Assembly: GCA_009377755.1 (NCBI GenBank)
Contig: WHTM01000016.1
Span: 35,651 to 99,650, forward strand
Direction: 5' to 3'
Source: Hyphomicrobiales bacterium
Lineage (GTDB): Bacteria > Pseudomonadota > Alphaproteobacteria > Rhizobiales > Xanthobacteraceae
Length of the DNA: 64,000 nucleotides
Part shown: in pieces, positions 16,994 through 24,855 of the stretch
Position numbering within the stretch: position 1 is the first letter of the stretch
Layout: every line of letters starts with the position of its first letter
The notes under the pieces: generated by a model
What the model was told of the DNA's origin: nothing
What the model saw: the letters and a program-made list of their open reading frames with translations, nothing else
Databases searched by the model: none
Position numbers and translations under genes: made by a program

Positions 16994-17479
16994 TGTGGTG
17001 GATTTGATGTGGTGGATTTGAAGTTCCTGCCATTGTTGCGACAGGCTCATCGCTGAAGCTTCAAATCCAAAACTAGTGTGGTGGTTCAGAAGTTCGCTTC
17101 CTTGTCGCCGCGAGTCCATCGAGCGAACTTCTGAGCCAAACCACACTAGACTCAATAGCTCGCTAGTGCCGCCGATTTGAAGTTCCTGCACCACTTGCGG
17201 CAATCTCATTCAGGAACTTCAAATCGAAAGCGGCACTAGAATCATAGACTTGCTAGTGCCCCTTTGCTTCCGAAGTTCGTGTCGGAGGGTGCTGCAATGT
17301 ATCACGAACTTCGGAGGCGGGGCGCTAGTGTCCTTTCGAATCCGAAGTTCGCTAAGAAGGCGCTGCGAGGTACTGCGAACTTCGGATTCGGGACACTAGA
17401 TTCATGAAGTTGCTGGTGTTGGAAGTTCGCTCCGGAGCGGACTTGCAAACTCAAGCGAACTTCCGAATCGCGACACCAG
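16990..17479. repeat. Array of six CTAG-bounded hairpin elements (E1-E6)
   Basis: The whole gap between the two TAXI genes is an array of palindromes: E1 16990-17076, E2 17073-17149, E3 17163-17239, E4 17253-17328, E5 17325-17399, E6 17413-17479 (ends CTGG/CCAG). Each has ends CTAGTG/CACTAG or close variants, a conserved core GAAGTTC...GAACTTC, and a loop of about 20-25 bases. Arm sequences differ between elements but match within each. E1/E2 and E4/E5 share one CTAG; the other junctions are spacers of exactly 13 bases (17150-17162, 17240-17252, 17400-17412). A TTT/AAA bulge is on the right arm in E2 and E3 and on the left arm in E4 and E5, showing opposite orientations. Probably non-autonomous mobile palindromes; they could also stabilise or attenuate the transcript. 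Confidence 0.9.
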
Positions 17480-17513
17480 CCCGCCGGCAACCAACCTCGA
17501 CGGAGGAAGAGAA

Positions 17514-18473
17514 ATGAGATTTCTACGACTGGCGGCAATTGCCGTGACGACCTTGCTTGTCGCCACATCCGCCCACGCCCAGACGATCAGCATCGGAACG
17601 AGTCCGGTCGGCTCGCTCAACTATTCTCTGGGCAACGCCTTGGGGAAAGTGATGACCGAACAGGGCGGGCTTCGCGCCCGCGTGGTGCCATTCGGCGGAG
17701 GTCAGCAGTTCCTTCCATTGATCGGCAAGAACGAGCTGGAATTGGCGATCCCCAGCGCGAGCGACTCTATCTTCGCGCTTCAGGGCAAGGCAGCGTTTGA
17801 AGGCAGTCCGACTCCCGACCTGCGGGCCATCGGCACCGTGTTTCCCTACTACGTGGGCTTCTTCGTGAAGAAGGACTCGCCGTACAAGAGCTTGTCGGAT
17901 TTGAAAGGGAAGAAGTTCCCTGTCGGATTCACGGCCAACTCGGCGCAGCGCCGAATTTATCTGGCCGGCCTCGCCTCCGAGGGGCTCAAGGAATCGGACT
18001 TCGACGGCGTCGCGGTTCCGCACGTCGTGCGGGCTGCCGACGACTTCGCGCAAGGTAAGGTTGAGGCAACGACGTTTGCGATTGGCGGCGGCAAGGTGGC
18101 GGAGGTCGATGCCAAGCTCGGCGGTGTCCGTTTCCTCAACATGCCGAATACCCCGAAGGCCTTGGCGGGGATCAAGGAGTTCATGCCCACGACCTATATC
18201 GACGTGGTGAACCCTGCCCCGCAATTCGCCGGCGTTGTCGCTCCGACATCGGTGATGTTCGAGGATTATCTGGTCCTCGCCGGAAAGCAGCTTTCCGACG
18301 ACGCCGCTTACAAGATCGCAAAGGTCCTCTACGAGCATCAGGACAAGCTTGAGGCGATTGCCAAGCCGTTCGGCCGCTACGACAAGGCCGAGCTGGCGCG
18401 CAGCCATGGCATCACCTTCCATCCGGGTGCGATCAAGTACTACCGGGAAAAGGGCATATGGAAGGACAACTAG
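17514..18473 (+). CDS. TAXI-family TRAP solute-binding protein, copy 2
   Basis: 319-residue periplasmic receptor with signal peptide ending at SAHAQ. It shares TISIGTSPVGSLNYSLGNALG, GLRARVVPFGGGQQFLPLIG, PVGFTANSAQRR and HPGAIKYYREKGIWKDN with copy 1. CGGAGGAAGAG at 17501-17511 is a strong ribosome-binding site for the ATG at 17514. The permease gene begins 36 bases after the stop, so copy 2 is the receptor most tightly linked to it. Its stop codon context (AAC TAG) has the same CTAG that in copy 1 opens the hairpin array, so it displays the unoccupied site. Confidence 0.92.
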   Translation: MRFLRLAAIAVTTLLVATSAHAQTISIGTSPVGSLNYSLGNALGKVMTEQGGLRARVVPFGGGQQFLPLIGKNELELAIPSASDSIFALQGKAAFEGSPTPDLRAIGTVFPYYVGFFVKKDSPYKSLSDLKGKKFPVGFTANSAQRRIYLAGLASEGLKESDFDGVAVPHVVRAADDFAQGKVEATTFAIGGGKVAEVDAKLGGVRFLNMPNTPKALAGIKEFMPTTYIDVVNPAPQFAGVVAPTSVMFEDYLVLAGKQLSDDAAYKIAKVLYEHQDKLEAIAKPFGRYDKAELARSHGITFHPGAIKYYREKGIWKDN

Positions 18474-18509
18474 TCGGCTGCAGCGCCGCGTTCAAACGAA
18501 TGGCGCATC

Positions 18510-20447
18510 ATGCCTGAGCCTATGGATGAGCAAGCCGACACCAAGGGCAGGCTTGGGATGGTGGCGAGTGCGCTCGCGATCGCTCTGACTCTGGCGGCGC
18601 TTGGTTGGGCCGCCGATATCTATCGCACGTTCGGGCTGCTGCTGATCAACGAGCAGTTCAACGCCTTCGTTCTCGCCATCGCTTTGGTCCTGGTCTACCT
18701 GACCGTACGCGCCGGCAAGGACCAGCACGGCCCACCGCCCTGGTACGATATCGTGGCCGGGGTCGCCGGCGCCTTGGCGGCACTCTACGTCGCCTACGAC
18801 TATCGCGCGCTCTCCGACGCGATCGCATTCCGCCCGTTGCACGGCGTGATCGTCGGCGGCATTCTGCTCGTGCTCGTGCTCGAGGGGCTGCGTCGCGTCA
18901 GCGGCAATGTCTTGACCGCCATCCTGGTCGTGTTCATCGCCTACGGCTTTTTCGGTCATCTGTTGCCCGGTGACTTTCAGGGCCGACGCGTCAGCCCGGA
19001 TGGACTCCTCTTGTATCTATCGCTTGACGTGAACGGGGTGTTCGGATCGGTATTCGGCGTCGCCTGTACCATCGTCGTCTCATTCCTATTCTTTGGCGCG
19101 CTGCTGGGACGTTCCGGCGGCGCAAATTTCTTCACCGATCTGGCAATCGCCGCTCTGGGGAATTTTCGCGGCGGAGCCGCCAAGATCGCCGTCGTGGCGT
19201 CGTCTCTTTTCGGTACAATCTCCGGCAACGCCGTCGCCAACGTCGTGGCGACGGGTGTCGTCACCATCCCGATGATGAAGCAGTCTGGCTATAAGCCGCA
19301 TCACGCCGGGGCGATCGAGGCCGTGGCGTCGACCGGCGGACAGCTGATGCCGCCGGTCATGGGCGCGGCCGCCTTCATTATGGCGGAGCTGCTGGCCGTC
19401 TCCTACGCCGAGATCGTCATCGCGGCGACCATCCCGGCTCTCCTCTACTATGCGGCGCTGTTCATTCAGACCGATCTCGAGGCGGCGAAAAGCGGCATTT
19501 CGGCGATTCCACGGTCGGAGATCATTCCGGTTCGGAAAGTCCTGACCGAAGGCTGGTATTTCGTGGTGCCGTTTGCCGTCCTGATCGGAGGACTGTTCTG
19601 GCTCAACCAGAGCCCGGAGACGGCGGCGCTTTACGCTTCGCTGACTCTGATGGTTTGCGGTTTTCTCGGAAACTACCGCAACAAGCGGATGGGCCCGAGG
19701 GACCTGTTGGCGTCGCTCGTCGAAACCGGCCGCAGCTCGCTCGATATCCTGATGATCGCTGCGGCCGCCGGGTTCATCATCGGCGTCCTCAATGTCTCCG
19801 GACTAAATTTTGCGCTCACCATTGCGCTGGTGCATCTCGGCGCCGGCAGCATGGCGCTGCTGCTGCTGCTGGCGGCCGGCATCGCGATCATTCTCGGCAT
19901 GGGCATGCCGACCGTCGGCGTCTACGTCCTGCTCGCGGCCCTGGTCGCGCCGGCCCTGACCGAAGTCGGCGTGCCGGCATTGGCGGCGCATTTGTTCGTG
20001 CTCTATTTCGGTATGATGTCGATGACCACGCCGCCGGTCGCGGTCGCGGCCTTCGCTGCCGCCAGCATTGCACAAAGCGATCCGATCCGGACCGGCTTCG
20101 CCGGAATAAAGTTCGGCTGGTCGGCCTATATCGTCCCGTTCCTGTTCGTCTCATCGCCGACGCTGCTGATGCAAGGCACGCCGACCCATGTCTCGCTCGC
20201 TGTCGTGACCGCCATCATGGGTGTCTACCTGGTCTCGGTCGCCGTCGCGGGCTTCATGACGCGGCCGGTTGGCCCCGTGCTGCGGGCGGCCTTCGCCGCA
20301 TCGGGACTTGCCATGATGATCCCCGCGAACGCATTCCCCGGCGCGCTGTGGACCGATATCGCGGGGTTCGTCGTGGGCGCCGGACTGATCCTGTCGGAAC
20401 TCGGCAGCACGCGGCGGACGCGCTCTACTCCGCAAAAGGTCGTCTGA
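18510..20447 (+). CDS. TRAP transporter fused permease (4TM-12TM, TAXI type)
   Basis: 645-residue membrane protein in which the small (DctQ-like) and large (DctM-like) permease domains are fused, the normal form for TAXI-TRAP systems. About the first 175 residues hold the small-domain helices; the large domain includes FFGALLGRSGGANFFTDLAIA, GTISGNAVANVVATGVVTIPMM, STGGQLMPPVMGAAAFIM and GMGMPTVGVYVLLAAL. Start at the ATG 18510, with an in-frame ATG at 18522 equally possible. It is followed by hairpin element E8 and then eutBC, which makes ethanolamine or a related amine/alcohol a candidate substrate, although TAXI ligands known so far are mostly acids. Confidence 0.92.
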   Translation: MPEPMDEQADTKGRLGMVASALAIALTLAALGWAADIYRTFGLLLINEQFNAFVLAIALVLVYLTVRAGKDQHGPPPWYDIVAGVAGALAALYVAYDYRALSDAIAFRPLHGVIVGGILLVLVLEGLRRVSGNVLTAILVVFIAYGFFGHLLPGDFQGRRVSPDGLLLYLSLDVNGVFGSVFGVACTIVVSFLFFGALLGRSGGANFFTDLAIAALGNFRGGAAKIAVVASSLFGTISGNAVANVVATGVVTIPMMKQSGYKPHHAGAIEAVASTGGQLMPPVMGAAAFIMAELLAVSYAEIVIAATIPALLYYAALFIQTDLEAAKSGISAIPRSEIIPVRKVLTEGWYFVVPFAVLIGGLFWLNQSPETAALYASLTLMVCGFLGNYRNKRMGPRDLLASLVETGRSSLDILMIAAAAGFIIGVLNVSGLNFALTIALVHLGAGSMALLLLLAAGIAIILGMGMPTVGVYVLLAALVAPALTEVGVPALAAHLFVLYFGMMSMTTPPVAVAAFAAASIAQSDPIRTGFAGIKFGWSAYIVPFLFVSSPTLLMQGTPTHVSLAVVTAIMGVYLVSVAVAGFMTRPVGPVLRAAFAASGLAMMIPANAFPGALWTDIAGFVVGAGLILSELGSTRRTRSTPQKVV

Positions 20448-20449
20448 CG

Positions 20450-20521
20450 CTAGTGTGGTGGTTCAGAAGTTCGCTAAGAAAGTGCTGCAAGGTATTGCGA
20501 ACTTGGGATTCGGGACACTGG
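20450..20521. repeat. Chimeric CTAG-type hairpin element (E8)
   Basis: Begins 3 bases after the permease stop. The left arm (ctagtgtggtggttcagaag) is identical to that of E2, whereas the loop and right arm (taagaaagtgctgcaaggta..., ...ggattcgggacact) match E5. The outer ends and the aagttcgc/gcgaactt core still pair but the middle of the stem does not, as expected of a recombinant between two elements. The rest of the gap to eutB (20522-20653) shows no recognisable riboswitch. Confidence 0.8.
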
Positions 20522-20653
20522 CTTGCAGCGCTGCCGCGGCGCCTTCGGGTATCAGCAACGGATTGTTGGAGCGATCATCAGCGCTTGCGCATACATTCTC
20601 GTATGATCGTCGTGTATGATGGCGGTCGCCGGGCTGCCTGAAGGACATCCGGG

Positions 20654-22030
20654 ATGTACAGCGCAACGATCGGGACGAGCCGGTATGCGTTTCCCGATCT
20701 TAAGACCTTGCTGGCCAAAGCCTCGCCGGCGCGGAGTGGCGATGCGCTCGCCGGTATCGCAGCCGCATCCGGGGAAGAGCGGGTCGCCGCGCAGTTCGCG
20801 CTCGCCGACCTACCACTCGGCAGGTTTCTGAACGAGTGTGTTATTCCCTACGAGACCGATGAGGTAACCCGCCTCATCGTCGACACGCACGATGCGGCGG
20901 CCTTCTCACCCATCGCTCACATGACGGTCGGCGAGCTCCGCGACTGGCTGTTGTCGGATGTTCCGACTGTGGATGCGCTCGCCAGGATTGCGCCGGGCGT
21001 GACGCCAGAGATGGCGGCCGCGGTCAGCAAGATCAGCCGGGTGCAGGATCTGCTGCTGATCGCGGCAAAGTGTTGCGTGGTGACCCGTTTCCGTAACACC
21101 ATCGGTTTACCCGGCCGTTTGTCGGTCCGGTTGCAGCCGAACCATCCGACCGACGATGCTCGCGGCATCGCGGCCAGCATCCTCGATGGCCTGCTGCTCG
21201 GTGCCGGCGACGCCGTGATCGGCATCAATCCGGCCACGGATAGTCCGGAGCGCGCCCACGCGCTGCTGGAGATGCTCGACGAGATCCGGCTCAAGCTCGA
21301 CATCCCGACGCAAGGCTGCGTGCTCGCGCATGTGACGACGACCCTGGCGTTGCTCGCGAAGGGCGCGCCGGTGGATATTGTCTTCCAGTCAATCGCCGGG
21401 ACCGCGGCCGCCAATCGCAGCTTCGGCATCGATCTCGCGTTGCTGGACGAGGCGCGCACTGCGGCGCTGTCCCTGCGGCGCGGCACGGTCGGCGACAACG
21501 TCATGTATTTCGAGACCGGGCAGGGCAGCGCGCTGTCCGCTAACGCGCACCATGGCGCCGATCAGCAGACGCTCGAGGCTCGCGCCTATGCGGTCGCCCG
21601 CCGTTTCAAGCCGCTGCTGGTCAATACCGTCGTAGGCTTCATCGGACCCGAGTACCTGTTCGACGCCAAACAGATCATCCGCGCTGGGATCGAGGATCAT
21701 TTCTGCGGCAAGCTGATGGGCGTGCCAATGGGCGTCGACGTCTGCCATACTAATCATGCCGAGGCAGACCAGGACGACATGGATACGCTGCTGACTCTGC
21801 TGGTGTCGAGCGGAGTCAATTTCGTCATGGGCGTCCCTGGCGCGGACGACGTCATGCTCGGCTACCAGAGCACGTCATTCCACGATGCGCTGGCCATGCG
21901 CGATCTTTTCAACCGCCGCCCCGCGCCGGAGTTCGAGGCCTGGTTGCAGCGTCAGGGATTGATGGACGGTGCGAACCGCATCCGTCCTTTGGCGATGCCC
22001 GGCCAGTTTTGCGCCTTGCTGCCGGCGTGA
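20654..22030 (+). CDS. eutB: Ethanolamine ammonia-lyase large subunit
   Basis: 458-residue EutB. With EutC it converts ethanolamine to acetaldehyde and ammonia using adenosylcobalamin in the cytoplasm. Conserved segments include RLSVRLQPNHPTDDARGIAA, DAVIGINPATDSPER, PTQGCVLAHVTT, DIVFQSIAGTAAANRSFGID, YFETGQGSALSANAHHGADQ and MGVPMGVDVCHTNHAEADQDD. The length is typical. No other eut or microcompartment genes are visible, so this is the stand-alone EutBC type common in soil proteobacteria. An ATG at 20654 follows GACATCCGGG. It precedes eutC with an 8-base gap. Confidence 0.95.
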   Translation: MYSATIGTSRYAFPDLKTLLAKASPARSGDALAGIAAASGEERVAAQFALADLPLGRFLNECVIPYETDEVTRLIVDTHDAAAFSPIAHMTVGELRDWLLSDVPTVDALARIAPGVTPEMAAAVSKISRVQDLLLIAAKCCVVTRFRNTIGLPGRLSVRLQPNHPTDDARGIAASILDGLLLGAGDAVIGINPATDSPERAHALLEMLDEIRLKLDIPTQGCVLAHVTTTLALLAKGAPVDIVFQSIAGTAAANRSFGIDLALLDEARTAALSLRRGTVGDNVMYFETGQGSALSANAHHGADQQTLEARAYAVARRFKPLLVNTVVGFIGPEYLFDAKQIIRAGIEDHFCGKLMGVPMGVDVCHTNHAEADQDDMDTLLTLLVSSGVNFVMGVPGADDVMLGYQSTSFHDALAMRDLFNRRPAPEFEAWLQRQGLMDGANRIRPLAMPGQFCALLPA

Positions 22031-22038
22031 GGTCTTCG

Positions 22039-22854
22039 ATGCGGAACGACCCGCCCCCGAACGACACACCTGCTGCTCCGCAGCCGCAGCCGATAAGCGG
22101 CGGAACGGCGCCGGATGTCTGGGCAAATTTGCGCCAGCTCACCGCGGCGCGCATCGGGCTCGCGCGCAGTGGAGCGTCGCTCGCCACCCGCCCGGTCCTT
22201 GACATGCGGCTGGCGCATGCGCGGGCGCGCGATGCCGTTCACGAGCGGCTCGATGAAGCGAAATTGCTGAACGACCTCGGGCACCTCGGCCTGCCGGTGC
22301 TGACCGTCTCCAGCGCTGTTCACGACCGGCAGCACTATCTGATGCGTCCCGACCTCGGGCGCCAGCTCGCGGCGGACGGCGAATTGATCCTGGTGTCGCA
22401 GCGCGACGGCGGGCATGACGTGGTCTTCGTCGTTGCCGACGGATTGTCGGCTCGCGCCGTGCAACAGCATGCCCGCCCGGTGCTGGCTGAGGTGATCCCC
22501 ACGCTTCGGTCCGAGAGTTGGCAGCTCGCGCCGCTGATCATCGTCCGTAACGGCCGGGTCGCGATCGGCGATGCGATTGCGGCCCGGCTGGGCGTCGGCA
22601 TCGTCGTCGCGCTGATCGGCGAACGGCCGGGGCTGTCCTCGCCTGACAGCATGGGTGCCTACCTGACCTGGCGGCCCGGCCCGCAGACCCTCGACGCGGA
22701 TCGCAACTGCATCTCCAACATCCGCCCTGAAGGCGTCGGCTACGCGGATGCGGCCTTCAAGCTCACCCACATGCTGCGGGCGATTCGTTCACACCGAATG
22801 TCGGGGGTGCGGCTGAAGGACGACTCCGATCGCCCGCTGCTCGGCGAACGGTGA
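22039..22854 (+). CDS. eutC: Ethanolamine ammonia-lyase small subunit
   Basis: 271-residue EutC, the light chain that helps bind adenosylcobalamin. WANLRQLTAARIGLARSGAS, RLAHARARDAVHERLD, LVSQRDGGHDVVFVVADGLSA, LIGERPGLSSPDSMGAYLTW and NCISNIRPEGVGYADAAFKL are strongly conserved family blocks. The proline-rich N-terminal 25 residues are variable in the family. Start ATG at 22039, 8 bases after the eutB stop, so the two are one operon. The tRNA-Thr gene follows in the opposite direction. Confidence 0.95.
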   Translation: MRNDPPPNDTPAAPQPQPISGGTAPDVWANLRQLTAARIGLARSGASLATRPVLDMRLAHARARDAVHERLDEAKLLNDLGHLGLPVLTVSSAVHDRQHYLMRPDLGRQLAADGELILVSQRDGGHDVVFVVADGLSARAVQQHARPVLAEVIPTLRSESWQLAPLIIVRNGRVAIGDAIAARLGVGIVVALIGERPGLSSPDSMGAYLTWRPGPQTLDADRNCISNIRPEGVGYADAAFKLTHMLRAIRSHRMSGVRLKDDSDRPLLGER

Positions 22855-23020
22855 GTTGCCGCAGCCGGCGCGTCATGCATCAGCCGCAATGCGGACCCTC
22901 TCGCCGGTCGCCACGGCCCGTTCATTCGCAGTCGGTGTCGAGCCTGATCGACGCGTCTATCGGCGGGCGCCTGGAGGCGGCGGGCGCACGGGCACAAGTT
23001 GCGCCCCAATTTTTGTGCGA

Positions 23021-23096
23021 TGGTGCCGCAAGAGGGATTCGAACCCCCGACCCCATCATTACGAATGATGTGCTCTACCAGCTGAGCTATTGCGGC
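23021..23096 (-). tRNA. tRNA-Thr (anticodon CGT)
   Basis: Complete 76-base cloverleaf on the minus strand. The acceptor stem is GCCGCAA/TTGCGGC, the D-arm is GCTCAGCTGGTAGAGC, the anticodon stem CATCA/TGATG encloses loop TTCGTAA (anticodon CGT, reading ACG), and the T-arm contains GGTTCGAATCC. The discriminator base is A and the 3' CCA is encoded (23021-23023). It lies between eutC and the HemY-like gene. Confidence 0.97.
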
Positions 23097-23165
23097 ACAG
23101 GTCGCACGCGCGCGGCTTCTGATATCGGCAGGCGGCGGCCTTGGCAAGCCAACCGCACGGGCGGC

Positions 23166-24845
23166 CTACTTCAAAAAATCCTGCAAATGACGGCGGTCGG
23201 CGGCCGGTTCAGCGGGAAGTTCCGGACCGGGATCGTCCGGGGCCCGCACCAGCGGACTGATCGGCTCCACCATCCGCCGCGCGCGCCCGCGCCCGGTATT
23301 GCCGGCGGGTTGCGGACGTGAGGCTCGGCCCGCGGCATCTGCTGCCTCCATGGCCGCCGGCTGTGCCCCGGCTTGCGGCATCTCGCCTGTGACCGGTCGC
23401 GCCGCCGCGTCCGGCCGTTGAACCAAAGGATTCGCTGCTGCCGCGTCGTCCGGCTTGATGTCCTCCACCATCAGTTCGCCCGCGTCGGCCGCCACTGCGC
23501 TCGCCCGCGAGGCGATCAAGGCGGACGACTCGTCGGTCGTGATGGCGCGCGATTGCGGCGCTGCCAATTCGGCCACCGGCACGCGCCATTCGAATGCATC
23601 GAGCCGCCCGCTCACCGGCGACACCGGAAGCCACCGGTCGGAAACGATCCCATCCGCCGTCCATGCCGGATCGCGCTGGGCATTGACGGCACGTGCCATC
23701 CATTCGCGCGCCCGTCCCTCGTCGCCGTGCTCCGCTTCTTCCAGCTCTGCCATCAAGACGGCGACGCGCTGCGTCGGCGTGCGCAGATGCGGGGCCAACA
23801 CAGTGCGAGCGGTCGAAAATTCCTGGGCATCGATCGCTGCCCGCGCCACCGCCAGCGCACTCTCGACGTGGTTCGGCGCCTTCTGAGCCAGGCTCTGCAC
23901 GCGCGCGAGACGCTCGCGCGCCGAATCGCCGATCCGGAGATGCGCAAATGCATCCGCAAGATCAGGATGCGGGGAATCGCGCCACGCGCGTTCGATGATG
24001 CGGCTTGCCTTGCGCAGCTCGCCCGACTCGGCGAGCAGGCGACCGGCAAGCGCCGCGGCAGGAACCAACGTTGGCGCGAGCTTGACCGCATCGAGGGCCA
24101 AAGGCCTCGCGCGGTTGCGGTCGGATTCGTCGGCAGCGCTCGCCTGCGCGTTGAGCAGCACGGCACGATGGCGCCAGTATATCGCCTTGTTGATCAATCC
24201 ACTCCGGTAATTGCGCTCCAGCGCCTCCAAGGCCCCAACCCAGTCGCCTGCGGCGCACCGCAATTCCAGCACCGCTTGGCCGGCCCAGCCTGGCGTCGGC
24301 CCGTTCGACGCCGCTTCCTCGGCACAGGCACGCGCGGTGCGCGCATCGCCGCGGCGCCGGGCCTCGACGAACAGGCCGTGTAGTCCCAGGAGCTTGGTGT
24401 CGGGGCGGCGCGCCATGGCGCGGAACGCCGCGTCCGCCGCCGACCGATCGCCCGACAGTTGCGCCGTCTGCGCGGCGAGCAAGAGTGCGAGCGGCTCGCC
24501 GGCGGCGATCCGCCGTGCCTCTGCGGCAAACTTGCGCGCAAGACGCACATCTCCTGCGCCGACTGCGATCAGACCTTTCGAAATCGCCTGATAGCCGCGC
24601 GCCCCGCGCCGGTTGCGGATGAACCGCGACAGCAGGTAGGGCGAGTTGAGGATCGTGCGCAGCAGCGTCCACAGCAGCACCGACAACACCATCAGCACCG
24701 CAGTCACCGCAATCAGCACCATGACCGACGTCTCGATGCGGTAGCCGAACCAGGTAATGACGACATCGCCTGGCCGATCCGCGAGCCAGGCGGCGCCGAG
24801 CGCGGCAAGACTGACGAAGATCAGAAAAATGAGGACGCGAATCAT
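23166..24845 (-). CDS. HemY-like TPR membrane protein
   Basis: 559-residue inner-membrane protein of the HemY_N family. Two N-terminal membrane helices (MIRVLIFLIFVSLAALGAAW and about residues 40-65, ETSVMVLIAVTAVLMVLSVL) are followed by TPR-like helical repeats to about residue 420 and a low-complexity Ala/Pro-rich tail. The family name comes from E. coli HemY, a protein of uncertain function in the hem operon (not protoporphyrinogen oxidase). ATG at 24845, 10 bases after the mitofilin-like gene stop. The order hemC-hemD-mitofilin-hemY is standard in alphaproteobacteria. Confidence 0.88.
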   Translation of the reverse strand: MIRVLIFLIFVSLAALGAAWLADRPGDVVITWFGYRIETSVMVLIAVTAVLMVLSVLLWTLLRTILNSPYLLSRFIRNRRGARGYQAISKGLIAVGAGDVRLARKFAAEARRIAAGEPLALLLAAQTAQLSGDRSAADAAFRAMARRPDTKLLGLHGLFVEARRRGDARTARACAEEAASNGPTPGWAGQAVLELRCAAGDWVGALEALERNYRSGLINKAIYWRHRAVLLNAQASAADESDRNRARPLALDAVKLAPTLVPAAALAGRLLAESGELRKASRIIERAWRDSPHPDLADAFAHLRIGDSARERLARVQSLAQKAPNHVESALAVARAAIDAQEFSTARTVLAPHLRTPTQRVAVLMAELEEAEHGDEGRAREWMARAVNAQRDPAWTADGIVSDRWLPVSPVSGRLDAFEWRVPVAELAAPQSRAITTDESSALIASRASAVAADAGELMVEDIKPDDAAAANPLVQRPDAAARPVTGEMPQAGAQPAAMEAADAAGRASRPQPAGNTGRGRARRMVEPISPLVRAPDDPGPELPAEPAADRRHLQDFLK

Positions 24846-24855
24846 GCCGGCCGAC

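Noticed and set aside
16990..17479. CRISPR array
   Set aside because: The units are palindromes with variable arms and 13-base or zero spacers, not identical direct repeats with unique 30-40-base spacers; no cas genes are present.
20522..20653. Cobalamin riboswitch upstream of eutB
   Set aside because: EutBC needs adenosylcobalamin, so I looked for a B12 box and long leader; the gap is too short and has no matching motif.
22740..23147. Short protein gene across the tRNA-Thr
   Set aside because: The cloverleaf is complete with encoded CCA; the open frame is a by-product of the tRNA sequence.
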